From: Leptospira bourretii
GTDB lineage: Bacteria > Spirochaetota > Leptospiria > Leptospirales > Leptospiraceae
Assembly (NCBI RefSeq): GCF_004770145.1
Contig: NZ_RQFW01000016.1
Coordinates: 62,001 to 126,000 of the forward strand
Direction: 5' to 3'
Length of the DNA stretch: 64,000 bases
Under the pieces are notes generated by a model. That model worked only from the letters and a program-made list of their open reading frames with translations, ran no database searches and had not been told where the DNA came from. Of the stretch, positions 42,987-51,767 are shown piece by piece; within the stretch, counting starts at the first letter, position 1, and each line of letters opens with the position of its first letter. The position numbers were made by a program, and so were the translations under genes.

Positions 42987-43841
42987 ATGAATGCCAACAC
43001 TACAATAGAATTGACTCAATTTCTTTTTGAAATGACAACAAAGTCGGAGCGGGAGTGGTTAGAAAACAAAACAAAAACGAATGTTTTGGATTTAATGACT
43101 GCGTTTGTTGCAGCACCTCGGTTTTTATCAAAAAAAAATATTTCTTATGATGATAAAGCAAAAGGGAACTTAATTCCACATTTGCCTGGGTATCAAGTGG
43201 ACGGGTGGAGCCTTGTTCGTTTAGCGAGAGTTTGGTTGTTGTTACAAATTCCTCAAGATCCAAAAGAGGAATGTATAAAAAATATTGAAACACTTTTTGA
43301 TACAGCCGAATTAAATGAATTGGTTGCATTATATTCCGCCCTACCACTTCTTCCTTATCCTTGGGAATGGCTTTCACGAGCAACAGATGCAGTTCGTTCC
43401 AATATGGGTTTTGTATTTGATGCTATATCTATTCTCAATCCTTATCCTGAATTGTATTTTCCTGAATCTGCTTGGAACCAACTTGTATTAAAAACAATTT
43501 TTAACGGAAAACCAATTCACTTGATTTATGGATTAGATCGACGTAAAAATAAGGAATTGGCAATTTCGATTTCTGATTTTATTGATGAACGATTTGCTGC
43601 TGGGAGAAAAATCCCTCCGCAAATATTGCGACTGCTCGCACCGTTTTCAAATGAGGAACATTCTTCGACTCTCATTCGTATGTTTGCATCTGAAGAAAGT
43701 GGTGAGAAAGAGGCCGCAGCTCTTGTCTGTTTTGAATCCAAAGAACCTAAACTTCGCTCATTACTAGCAAACCAGCCAGAATTAGAATTATCAATACAAA
43801 ACGGAGAGTTGGATTGGTCTAAACTAGAGTCCATCGCTTAA
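42987..43841 (+). CDS. eboA: EboA domain-containing protein
   Basis: First gene of a six-gene EBO cluster. The 284-residue product matches EboA proteins, which have no assigned activity: LTQFLFEMTTKSEREWLENK at the N-terminus, DGWSLVRLARVWLLLQIP in the middle and ALPLLPYPWEWLSRATDAVR, a block typical of the family. It looks all-helical and cytoplasmic. No signal peptide. eboB starts eight bases after its stop. The weak translation start (no Shine-Dalgarno) follows a palindrome at 42951. Recognition depends partly on the order of its neighbours. Confidence 0.88.
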   Translation: MNANTTIELTQFLFEMTTKSEREWLENKTKTNVLDLMTAFVAAPRFLSKKNISYDDKAKGNLIPHLPGYQVDGWSLVRLARVWLLLQIPQDPKEECIKNIETLFDTAELNELVALYSALPLLPYPWEWLSRATDAVRSNMGFVFDAISILNPYPELYFPESAWNQLVLKTIFNGKPIHLIYGLDRRKNKELAISISDFIDERFAAGRKIPPQILRLLAPFSNEEHSSTLIRMFASEESGEKEAAALVCFESKEPKLRSLLANQPELELSIQNGELDWSKLESIA

Positions 43842-43848
43842 AAAATCA

Positions 43849-44877
43849 ATGTGCCAAAATCCAAACGAACCAAAAAAAAATCCTTCTCATTTTGAATCCA
43901 TAGAACATTCCGAAGATACTCCAACCCATAGAGATTTGTTATGGGAAGATTATGAGAACCTGATCCAAGGGATGCGATTTTTTGATCCTCATATCCATAT
44001 GGTGTCTCGGACCACTGACGACTACCAAATGATGGTAAAGGCCGGGATTGTTGCCATCATTGAGCCTGCATTCTGGGTGGGCCAACCAAGGACTGGACTT
44101 TCTAGTTTTAAAGACTATTATAGCAGTCTTGTTGGCTGGGAAAGATTTCGATCTTCTCAATTTGGTATCAAACACTACTGCACAATGGGATTAAATTCTC
44201 GAGAAGCGAATAATGAACGTCTTGCGGAAGAAGTGATGGAGATTTTGCCTTTGTTTGCTTTTAAAGAAGGTGTCGTAGGAATTGGAGAGATTGGTTTTGA
44301 TGACCAAACAGTTTTAGAAGAAAAATATTATCGCCTTCAATTGGAACTTGCAAAAAAAGCCAAGTTGCCTGTACAAATTCATACCCCACATCGGGATAAA
44401 AAAAGAGGAACAGAAAGAAGTATGTCGATTGCCATCGAACATGGTTTAGATCCTTCTTGGGTTGTAGTGGATCATAATAATGAAGAAACCGTTAAGTCAG
44501 TGTTAGACAAAGGGTTTTGGGCTGCCTTTACCATTTATCCATTTACTAAAATGGGAAATGAAAGAATGGTTTCTGTCGTTGAAAAATATGGACCGGAAAG
44601 GATCATGATTAATTCAAGTGCCGATTGGGGAATTTCAGATCCACTTGCAATTCCTAAAACCGCTGCTCTTATGATGCAAAGAGGAATTCCGAAAGAGGTG
44701 ATTCGAAAGGTCACTTACCAGAATGCCATTGATGCTTTTGCAAAAAGTGGACAGATTGATGTAAGAGATTTTGATTTAGAATTTTCACCCGATCCCAATG
44801 CAAAATTTCATGGTAACTCTGTCCTTCGGGGTGGCCAACAACCAGTGGTCAATAAAAACTCTTTGTTTATCCAATAA
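43849..44877 (+). CDS. eboB: TatD-family metal-dependent hydrolase EboB
   Basis: TIM-barrel amidohydrolase related to TatD. The 342-residue product keeps every metal ligand expected: HxH in FFDPHIHMVSRTTDDY, Glu in GIGEIGFDD, His in LPVQIHTPH, His in WVVVDHNNE and Asp in NSSADWG. It has an N-terminal extension of about 45 residues compared with ordinary TatD nucleases, as EboB proteins do. Substrate unknown; likely a small-molecule hydrolysis within the EBO pathway rather than DNA. The stop codon abuts the eboC ATG (TAAATG), so translation is coupled. Confidence 0.9.
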   Translation: MCQNPNEPKKNPSHFESIEHSEDTPTHRDLLWEDYENLIQGMRFFDPHIHMVSRTTDDYQMMVKAGIVAIIEPAFWVGQPRTGLSSFKDYYSSLVGWERFRSSQFGIKHYCTMGLNSREANNERLAEEVMEILPLFAFKEGVVGIGEIGFDDQTVLEEKYYRLQLELAKKAKLPVQIHTPHRDKKRGTERSMSIAIEHGLDPSWVVVDHNNEETVKSVLDKGFWAAFTIYPFTKMGNERMVSVVEKYGPERIMINSSADWGISDPLAIPKTAALMMQRGIPKEVIRKVTYQNAIDAFAKSGQIDVRDFDLEFSPDPNAKFHGNSVLRGGQQPVVNKNSLFIQ

Positions 44878-45744
44878 ATGAATTTAAAAGCTTACCTAAC
44901 TTTACTGAGACCGGCAAATGTAATCACAGCTTTGGCTGATATACTTGCAGGTATGGCCATTGTGGGTTTTGTTTGGAAGGACAGTACCCCTATTTTTCTT
45001 TTTCTCTCCACCATATGTCTGTATGGTGGAGGAGTTGTTTTAAACGATTATTTTGATGTAGTGATCGATACGAAGGAAAGACCGGAACGTCCTATTCCCA
45101 GCGGTAAGGTTTCTAAACATTCAGCCTTAGTGTTTGGTAGTATCCTACTAGGACTTGGTCTTTTGTTTTCTTTTTTATATCAAACACAAAGTGGATGGAT
45201 TGTTTGTTTCATTATTTTGGCAATTCTAACTTACAACCGTTTTGCGAAACACCATTCAATTTTAGGGCCAGTGGTTATGGGGCTTTGCCGTGGTGGTAAT
45301 TTGATTTTAGGAATGAGTTTGGTAACTAATATTGAATCCAACCGGCTTTTTCTTTCTCTTTTCCCAATTGTTTACATAGCAGCAATCACGATGATTAGTC
45401 GAGATGAAGTCCATGGTGGAAAAAAAACTAACTTAGTGGTTGCCGGTGTATTATATTTGATTGTGGTTTTTTCGCAATTGACACTTTCTTTTTTCATAGG
45501 GAATTTTTATTACAGTTTTCCTTTCGGACTTTTGCATTTGGGAATGATTTTCCCTCCTCTTCTTGCGGCCTACAAAAATCCCATTGGACCAAATATTGGT
45601 AAGGCGGTAAAAATGGGTGTAATATCCCTTATCATTTTAAATGCATCTTTTGCTTCCAGTTTTGGATTTGTTTTTGTCGCTCTTTTGATTCTTTGTTTGT
45701 TGCCGGTTTCTTTGTTGTTGGCAAAATATTTTTCGGTTACCTGA
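44878..45744 (+). CDS. eboC: UbiA-type prenyltransferase EboC
   Basis: Polytopic membrane enzyme of the UbiA superfamily, which joins an isoprenoid diphosphate to an acceptor. The 288-residue product has eight to nine hydrophobic segments. The first Asp-rich motif is NDYFDVVIDTKERPERPIP (about 58-76) and the second is the shorter SRDEVHGGKK (about 177-186). Acceptor in this cluster is unknown; the next gene encodes a cyclase that could make it. Begins directly at the eboB stop. Confidence 0.92.
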   Translation: MNLKAYLTLLRPANVITALADILAGMAIVGFVWKDSTPIFLFLSTICLYGGGVVLNDYFDVVIDTKERPERPIPSGKVSKHSALVFGSILLGLGLLFSFLYQTQSGWIVCFIILAILTYNRFAKHHSILGPVVMGLCRGGNLILGMSLVTNIESNRLFLSLFPIVYIAAITMISRDEVHGGKKTNLVVAGVLYLIVVFSQLTLSFFIGNFYYSFPFGLLHLGMIFPPLLAAYKNPIGPNIGKAVKMGVISLIILNASFASSFGFVFVALLILCLLPVSLLLAKYFSVT

Positions 45745-45753
45745 AATTTGAAT

Positions 45754-46917
45754 ATGTTTGAAAGTTTATATCCTTCTCTTTCTTCTGAGTTCCAAGTTAA
45801 ATTTCGTTATACTGTTCAGTTTACGAAAAAAATTTTTCATCCAGAAAATCCTACTTTGTCTCGATTTTTTATTTCTGAACAGAACTTAGGAACTACAAAA
45901 AAAGCTTTGGTTGTTTTAGATGAAGGTTTACTCTCTCATTTCCCAAATTTAGTTTCCGAAATTCGCAGTTATTTCCAGGGTTTGTCTCAAGTAGTTCAAC
46001 TAACGAGTGATATAATGGTGATTCCTGGTGGAGAAAGTTGTAAAAACAATCCAAAAATTTGGGATTCTATAGTTTGTGCCGTGGACCAGTTTGGGATCGA
46101 TCGTCACTCTTATATCATCGGTATTGGTGGAGGTGCCATTCTCGATTTAGTAGGTTATGTGGCGGCTGTTTCACACAGAGGAATCCGCTTGGTCCGAATT
46201 CCTAGTACAGTTTTATCACAAAATGATTCGGGAGTAGGAGTAAAAAATAGCATCAACTACCAAGGTAAAAAAAACTTCCTTGGAACTTTTGCACCACCTG
46301 TAGCCGTGTTTAATGATCTCAGCTTTTTAGAAAGTTTAGATGATCGGGATTGGCGGTCCGGAATGGCAGAGGCAATCAAAGTTGCTTTGATCAAAGATCC
46401 AATTTTTTTTGAATGGATTGAATCCAATGCTGAAAATTTAAAGAATCGAAATTTAGATACAATGTCGTATTTAATCCATCGTTGCGCAAAACTACATATG
46501 GATCATATTGCAAACGGCGATCCATTTGAATTTGGTTCTTCTCGCCCCCTAGATTTTGGACATTGGGCAGCCCATAAATTAGAATACTTAACTGAGTTTT
46601 CATTGCGTCATGGTGAAGCTGTTGCGATTGGAATGGCTTTGGATACCGTGTATTCCTATCAAAATCAATTTTTACCAAAGGAAAGTAGGGATCGTATCCT
46701 GGTTTTATTGAAACAACTAGGATTTGCAACATATCATCCCAAATTATCCGAGAATAATAAAGAAAATTTATATTTAGGATTGCGAGAGTTCCAAGAACAT
46801 CTTGGTGGTAGGCTCACCATTATGCTGTTATGTGGTATTGGAATCAGTAAGGAGGTTCACGAAATGGATGCAAAAACTTTGGCTGATTCTGTAAACTTTC
46901 TGGAACAATACACATGA
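45754..46917 (+). CDS. eboD: 3-dehydroquinate-synthase-like cyclase EboD
   Basis: Sugar-phosphate cyclase-fold enzyme (NAD and zinc). From ATG 45754 it has 387 residues: NAD block IIGIGGGAILDLVGYVAAVS, RIPSTVLSQNDSGVGVKNSI, the NYQGKKNFLGTFAPP loop, and zinc ligands Glu in GMAEAIKVALI, His in FGHWAAHKLE and His in LRHGEAVAIGM. It likely cyclises a phosphorylated sugar or a related compound; it is not a housekeeping AroB, given its divergence and place. A TTG six bases earlier is also possible. Its end overlaps eboE by four bases (ATGA). Confidence 0.9.
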   Translation: MFESLYPSLSSEFQVKFRYTVQFTKKIFHPENPTLSRFFISEQNLGTTKKALVVLDEGLLSHFPNLVSEIRSYFQGLSQVVQLTSDIMVIPGGESCKNNPKIWDSIVCAVDQFGIDRHSYIIGIGGGAILDLVGYVAAVSHRGIRLVRIPSTVLSQNDSGVGVKNSINYQGKKNFLGTFAPPVAVFNDLSFLESLDDRDWRSGMAEAIKVALIKDPIFFEWIESNAENLKNRNLDTMSYLIHRCAKLHMDHIANGDPFEFGSSRPLDFGHWAAHKLEYLTEFSLRHGEAVAIGMALDTVYSYQNQFLPKESRDRILVLLKQLGFATYHPKLSENNKENLYLGLREFQEHLGGRLTIMLLCGIGISKEVHEMDAKTLADSVNFLEQYT

Positions 46918-48122
46918 AGACAAAATACGGCTATTTAACTTATTGTTCCAATATTCATCCTGGAGAATCCTGGTCCGATCATTTTTTACACCTAAAATCT
47001 CACTTACCTAAAATACACCAATCCGTTTCTCCTGAGGCACCAATGGGATTGGGGTTACGTTTAAGCAATGAAGCTTCCTTGGAGTTGATGGACCCTGAGG
47101 TTATGGCTGAATGGAAAGATTGGTTAAACAAAGAGGGGATTTATGTTTTTTTAATCAACGGGTTTCCCTATGGCGGTTTTCATGAAACCGTTGTTAAAGA
47201 AAATGTTTATCGACCCGATTGGGCAACGAAAGAAAGGTTTGATTACACTCTTCGTTTGTTTTCGATCCTCTCCGAATTATTGCCCGATGGAATGGAAGGG
47301 GGAGTTTCTACACCTCCATTGTCTTATTTTTATTTTGATTCAAATGAATTCTTGCGTAAAGAAAGGATTTTATCGGCAACCGAACAAATCGTAAATGTCG
47401 CAATACATCTGATCCAAATGAAATTGGATCGTGGCCAAATATTACATTTGGACATAGAGCCGGAACCGGATGGAATTTTAGGAAACGTAAAACTTTGGGT
47501 AGAATGGTTTTTGTCTGATTTTCTTCCAATGGTTGTACCAAGAATCAAAACTATGTTAGGTGTAGACCGGAAAGTCGCTGAACAAATGGCCAGAGATCAT
47601 ATTCGCATTTGTTTGGATGCCTGTCATGCTGCTGTAAGTTTTGAAGATAACAAAAGCATTTTATCCTTACTCGCAGAACATTCCATTCAAGTTGGCAGGA
47701 TTCAAATTAGTTCTGCCTTAAAAATAAATTTTTTAAAAGGAACAAATTCATTATTAGACTTGGTTTCTAGTTTTGACGAGCCGACCTATCTCCACCAAGT
47801 GCTCATCCAATCGGAAGACAAAACATTGGAATCTTTTCCTGATTTACCACAAGCAATCCAAAATGGAAAAAAACAAAGTGTTGAATGGCGGATACATTTT
47901 CACGTTCCTGTATTTTTAGAATCCTACGGGCTTCTTTCTTCCACACAAAAGGAAGTATTAGAACTTTTAAATCTACAAAAACAAACTAAATTCACCAATG
48001 CTTTGGAAGTAGAAACCTACACATGGGGAGTTTTGCCAAAGGAAGTACAAATTCCAGTTTCAGAATCAATTATTCGTGAATTGCAGTGGGTACAATCTGT
48101 TTTAGAAGATAAAAATAAGTGA
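46914..48122 (+). CDS. eboE: Xylose-isomerase-like TIM-barrel protein EboE
   Basis: A 402-residue sugar phosphate isomerase/epimerase-type barrel, the EboE member of the cluster. Characteristic segments: LTYCSNIHPGESWSDHFLHL at the start, VFLINGFPYGGFH, metal-type residues in LHLDIEPEPDGIL and ICLDACHAAVSFED, and a His-containing WRIHFHVPVF. The whole looks like an intact enzyme binding a divalent metal. Actual reaction unknown; isomerisation or epimerisation of the EBO intermediate is plausible. Translation is coupled to eboD through the ATGA overlap. Confidence 0.9.
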   Translation: MKTKYGYLTYCSNIHPGESWSDHFLHLKSHLPKIHQSVSPEAPMGLGLRLSNEASLELMDPEVMAEWKDWLNKEGIYVFLINGFPYGGFHETVVKENVYRPDWATKERFDYTLRLFSILSELLPDGMEGGVSTPPLSYFYFDSNEFLRKERILSATEQIVNVAIHLIQMKLDRGQILHLDIEPEPDGILGNVKLWVEWFLSDFLPMVVPRIKTMLGVDRKVAEQMARDHIRICLDACHAAVSFEDNKSILSLLAEHSIQVGRIQISSALKINFLKGTNSLLDLVSSFDEPTYLHQVLIQSEDKTLESFPDLPQAIQNGKKQSVEWRIHFHVPVFLESYGLLSSTQKEVLELLNLQKQTKFTNALEVETYTWGVLPKEVQIPVSESIIRELQWVQSVLEDKNK

Positions 48123-48125
48123 GAA

Positions 48126-49532
48126 ATGTTTAAAATGAAACAATCAAAAAACAAAGTATTCCAAAAAACAATTGTCATTGATGTTGTTGGACTTAGCAGT
48201 CATTTGGTGGGAGAATTCACACCTTTTTTAAAAAAATTTCTGGACCAAAGAAAAACTCTCCTCATCGAGCCTATGTTACCTGCCGTTACAACAAGTGTCC
48301 AGTCTACTTACTTAACAGGAAAATTACCAAAGGAACACGGCATTGTTGGAAATGGATGGTATGACCAAGAGGATGCAGAAATAAAATTTTGGAAACAATC
48401 TAACCATTTAGTTTCTGGAGAAAAAATTTGGGAAAGAGCCAAAAAAATAGATCCGAACTTCACTTGTTCAAAAATGTTTTGGTGGTACAATATGTACTCT
48501 AGTGCCGATTATTCTGTCACCCCAAGACCACAATACCATGCTGATGGTGTCAAAGCACCTGATTGTTATTCGCATCCACCAGAACTTCGTGAAGAACTCC
48601 AATCAACTTTTGGTCAATTCCCACTATTCAACTTTTGGGGTCCGAATGCCAGTATCAAATCGACCCAATGGATCGCCGATGCAACTATCTATGTTGATAA
48701 AAAATATAATCCTAATTTAACGCTTGTATATCTTCCGCATCTAGACTATTGTCTTCAAAAGTTTGGTCCTGATTTTTCTAAGATTCAGAAAGAACTTTTG
48801 GAAATTGATTCTGTATTAAAACAGTTAATCGAATATTATGAATCACAAAAAACCAAAATTGTTTTGCTTTCTGAATATGGAATTACACCGGTCAATCGCC
48901 CCATCCATATCAACCGAATTTTAAGAGAGAATGGTTATCTTTCAGTTCGAAAAGAAAGATGGTATGAACTTTTAGATCCCGGTGCATCCAAAGCATTTGC
49001 TGTATCCGATCATCAAATTTCTCATATTTATTGTAATGATCCAACAAACAAAAAACAGATCATGGAAATCTTGAGTAAGGTTTCTGGAATTAAACTTATT
49101 TTAGATAAAAAAAGTCAAAAAAAATACGGAATAGATCACAAACGTTCTGGAGATATTGTGTTAGTTGCCGATTCCGAATCCTGGTTTACATATTACTACT
49201 GGTTAGATGAAAGGAAAGCTCCAGATTATGCTCGTTTGGTGGATATTCATCGAAAACCAGGCTATGATCCTTGCGAAATGTTTATGGATCCAAAAAATCC
49301 AATGATTAAGCTTAAGGCAGGGCTGAAATTACTCCGAAAAAAACTGGGATTTCGATACCTAATGGATGTCATCCCTTTGGATGCAAGTTTGGTTAAGGGC
49401 TCTCATGGGGCCTTGCACCAGAAAAAGGATTTTTACCCTATTTTTTCTTCAAACAAATTATATCCCCAAAAAGAAATTTCTGCTACTAAAGTGTACGATT
49501 TGATTTGGGATCAGATGACTTCAGAGATTTAA
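48126..49532 (+). CDS. eboF: Alkaline-phosphatase-superfamily phosphodiesterase EboF
   Basis: A 468-residue member of the nucleotide pyrophosphatase/phosphodiesterase branch. The probable Thr nucleophile is in PAVTTSVQSTYLTGKLPKEH, preceded by the metal Asp in IVIDVVGLSS; the late His ligand may be that of LVKGSHGALHQ. The usual DHG metal motif reads SEYGI here, so metal binding is altered. No signal peptide, so it is cytoplasmic. It may remove or swap a phosphate or nucleotide on the EBO product. Last gene of the cluster, three bases after eboE. Confidence 0.9.
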   Translation: MFKMKQSKNKVFQKTIVIDVVGLSSHLVGEFTPFLKKFLDQRKTLLIEPMLPAVTTSVQSTYLTGKLPKEHGIVGNGWYDQEDAEIKFWKQSNHLVSGEKIWERAKKIDPNFTCSKMFWWYNMYSSADYSVTPRPQYHADGVKAPDCYSHPPELREELQSTFGQFPLFNFWGPNASIKSTQWIADATIYVDKKYNPNLTLVYLPHLDYCLQKFGPDFSKIQKELLEIDSVLKQLIEYYESQKTKIVLLSEYGITPVNRPIHINRILRENGYLSVRKERWYELLDPGASKAFAVSDHQISHIYCNDPTNKKQIMEILSKVSGIKLILDKKSQKKYGIDHKRSGDIVLVADSESWFTYYYWLDERKAPDYARLVDIHRKPGYDPCEMFMDPKNPMIKLKAGLKLLRKKLGFRYLMDVIPLDASLVKGSHGALHQKKDFYPIFSSNKLYPQKEISATKVYDLIWDQMTSEI

Positions 49533-49573
49533 GTGTTTGACTAGTATCCTTCGGAAACATTATTTTTAACCCA

Positions 49574-50782
49574 GTGTCTGTAGAAGAAATCAAAGTTGTT
49601 AATTATTCCAAAGGTGCTGCCATTGTTGTGCAGAATTCCATTAATACAGGAAACTTTTTTATTGTCAGGTCTGGCCGTGTGTCCGTTGATTCCGAACACA
49701 TTGTGGTGGATCATGAGCTTGCTTTTTACGAAGCAGGCGATAGTTTTGGACTCGTTTCCGCTCTCACCGAACATCGGTTTTTAGTGACCTTGTTTGCTGA
49801 CACAGATGTAGAACTAGTACAAATTCCTATCCGACTTCTCGGCTCTTATCTCAAAGAAAGAAAAGAACTTGCAATGAAAATTTTGGGTTTGTATTCAAGA
49901 GAACTCAGAACCTTACAAAAACATCTCTCCAAAGCAAATAAACCAGCCGATCGTGATTACCATCCTGAACGTTTAGTGCTCAATGCTCGGACTTACCTTT
50001 CTTGGCAAAAACCAAATTTAGCTGCTTATTCCCTACAGACGTTTATCAAATGGTCAAAGGAAAATAACTCAACAGAGAATTTATCAGAAGCCACTGAATT
50101 ACTCAGATCCATTGGATCCAATTACAAACCTTTTGTTTGGGAGAGTATGCAATCCAATTTAGAAGCCGGCGAAATTCTGTTTGTCGAAAGTGAAAAAAAT
50201 AACGAAATCTATGTTGTGTTAGAAGGGAATGTCAAACTATTCAGCATTGTTCGCGGGTATGAGTATGTAATCGATGTTTTGGGGCCTGGTGAAATTTTTG
50301 GGGAGATGTCATTGATTGACAATGCCCCGCGAATGGCTTCGGCCATTACAGAAACAAAAAGTAAAGTACTCCGTGTTACTGCAGAAAACCTCTTTGAATC
50401 AGTGGGACCGTCTTTGTTACAAAAAATCTTTGAGAGCATTGCCAGACGGATTTGGTTTTCACACCAACGTTTGGTGATCCTTCGGTTGAAAACACCTGTG
50501 ATTCGACTTTATGCTTATTTGTATAATTCGATTCGAGACCAGGACATCCGTTTGGGTAGAACTTTAGATGAAAGCCTTGCCAATGCTCATACCATTTACA
50601 TCCAAATGGAAGAACTTTGTAATATGTGCGGGATCATCAAAGTCAAACAGGACACCATCCAAGAATTTTTGTCCGACACAAATCTTGTAATTGAACCGAG
50701 TCGTATCACGATCAAAAGCCGCAAACGTTTGGAAGAAAAATTGGGACATTATAAATCAAAAGAGGGGCAGATTGTCGCTTAA
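49574..50782 (+). CDS. Double cyclic-nucleotide-binding-domain regulator
   Basis: A 402-residue Crp/Fnr-superfamily protein with two cNMP-binding beta-rolls: about 5-100 (degenerate, FFIVRSGRVSVDSEHIVVD) and about 190-300 (clear, IYVVLEGNVKLFSIVRG, GPGEIFGEMSLIDNAPRMAS). The C-terminal ~90 residues are helical with a possible winged-helix (MEELCNMCGIIKVKQDTIQE), though not the standard Crp motif. Start is GTG at 49574. It lies 41 bases after eboF and may be co-transcribed, making it a candidate regulator of the EBO genes. Ligand unproven. Confidence 0.85.
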   Translation: MSVEEIKVVNYSKGAAIVVQNSINTGNFFIVRSGRVSVDSEHIVVDHELAFYEAGDSFGLVSALTEHRFLVTLFADTDVELVQIPIRLLGSYLKERKELAMKILGLYSRELRTLQKHLSKANKPADRDYHPERLVLNARTYLSWQKPNLAAYSLQTFIKWSKENNSTENLSEATELLRSIGSNYKPFVWESMQSNLEAGEILFVESEKNNEIYVVLEGNVKLFSIVRGYEYVIDVLGPGEIFGEMSLIDNAPRMASAITETKSKVLRVTAENLFESVGPSLLQKIFESIARRIWFSHQRLVILRLKTPVIRLYAYLYNSIRDQDIRLGRTLDESLANAHTIYIQMEELCNMCGIIKVKQDTIQEFLSDTNLVIEPSRITIKSRKRLEEKLGHYKSKEGQIVA

Positions 50783-50784
50783 AG

Positions 50785-50814
50785 AACCAGGGAGGAGACT
50801 CAATTTTCCTGGTT
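50785..50814 (+). terminator. Weak hairpin after the regulator gene
   Basis: AACCAGG (50785-50791) pairs with CCTGGTT (50808-50814) three bases after the stop. The loop is long (16 bases) and no T run follows, so this is a weak terminator candidate. Confidence 0.35.
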
Positions 50815-50903
50815 TGGGGTTCAGGGCGAAAACGACATAGATCATTTTTCTAACATTCAAAAATTTGTAATGATTTTTTTTTCCGCTATGTTCTAGTTCG
50901 GTG

Positions 50904-51296
50904 ATGAAAAAGTTTCTCGTGTATTCTCTCGGGGCGTTCTACATAACAGCTGGCATCAATCATTTTTTCTCTCCCGAATTTTATTTGGAGATGATGCCTG
51001 ACTACCTTCCTTTTCATGAACTATTGAATGTTACGAGTGGACTTGCAGAAATTACCTTGGGGTCCCTTGTTCTTTATGAAAGGATGCGAAAGATGGCAAG
51101 TTATGGAATTATCTTACTTCTTTTGGCGATTTACCCTGCCAATATCAATATGTTGTTAACCGCTTTGGAAGGCAAAGATTATGGTGTTCCAATCTGGGCT
51201 TTGTATGCACGATTACCATTTCAGTTTTTGTTTATTTATTGGGCATGGCTTGTGCGAGATTACAAATGGTCTAGTGAATCTACTGAATCAATGTAA
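50904..51296 (+). CDS. DoxX-like small membrane protein
   Basis: A 130-residue four-helix membrane protein of the DoxX/DoxD type: LGAFYITAGINHFFSPEFYL (conserved AGxxHF of the family), SGLAEITLGSLVLYERMRKM, PANINMLLTALEG and a last helix before RDYKW. Proteins of this kind sit in the cytoplasmic membrane and are often tied to quinone or thiol redox chemistry, without firm activity. GTG 50901 and ATG 50904 are both possible starts. Alone on its transcript as far as can be seen. Confidence 0.85.
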   Translation: MKKFLVYSLGAFYITAGINHFFSPEFYLEMMPDYLPFHELLNVTSGLAEITLGSLVLYERMRKMASYGIILLLLAIYPANINMLLTALEGKDYGVPIWALYARLPFQFLFIYWAWLVRDYKWSSESTESM

Positions 51297-51428
51297 GTTA
51301 GGTGAAGGCATTTCGAAGATAGTTCTTTTGATTTTTTAGTGGATGAATTGAGTCGGTAGTATTAGCTGGAACATTAGGAGTTTATGTTTTTTTAATGGAA
51401 TTTCCTATTTGGATTTTAAATAGTAAAA

Positions 51429-51743
51429 ATGATAAAAGAGCCGAAGAAAAAATTGCAAGAGAACACTAAAAAAGGAGGCCAGTGGACTTTTCTCTCTAAC
51501 CATGCACATGTTTTGATATGTTTGAGCAAAGACCCTGAAATTCGGTTGAAGGATGTAGCAACTCTTGTTGGCATCACAGAGAGAGCAGTGCAAGCAATTG
51601 TAAAGGATTTGGTTGAAGCAGAAATTTTAGAAAAAAGCAAAGATGGACGGAGAAACCAATACATCATCCAAACCGAACAAAAACTACGACATCCTTTAGA
51701 AGCCAATCATTCCATTTTGGAATTACTTAGGTTAGGTAAATAA
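51429..51743 (+). CDS. Winged-helix transcriptional regulator, MarR-like
   Basis: A 104-residue DNA-binding protein consisting almost only of a winged helix: WTFLSNHAHVLICLSKDPEI, recognition helix LVGITERAVQAIVKDLVEAE and wing LEKSKDGRRNQYII. No ligand domain is visible. This compact type resembles MarR/GntR-like or archaeal-type regulators. No neighbour in the same operon; target unknown. No Shine-Dalgarno sequence before the ATG. Confidence 0.85.
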   Translation: MIKEPKKKLQENTKKGGQWTFLSNHAHVLICLSKDPEIRLKDVATLVGITERAVQAIVKDLVEAEILEKSKDGRRNQYIIQTEQKLRHPLEANHSILELLRLGK

Positions 51744-51767
51744 CGAAAGAAAGTTCCTAATTTTTTG

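Noticed and set aside
45754..46917. Housekeeping aroB (3-dehydroquinate synthase)
   Set aside because: Embedded in the EBO cluster with coupled translation and no other shikimate genes nearby; the EboD assignment fits better.
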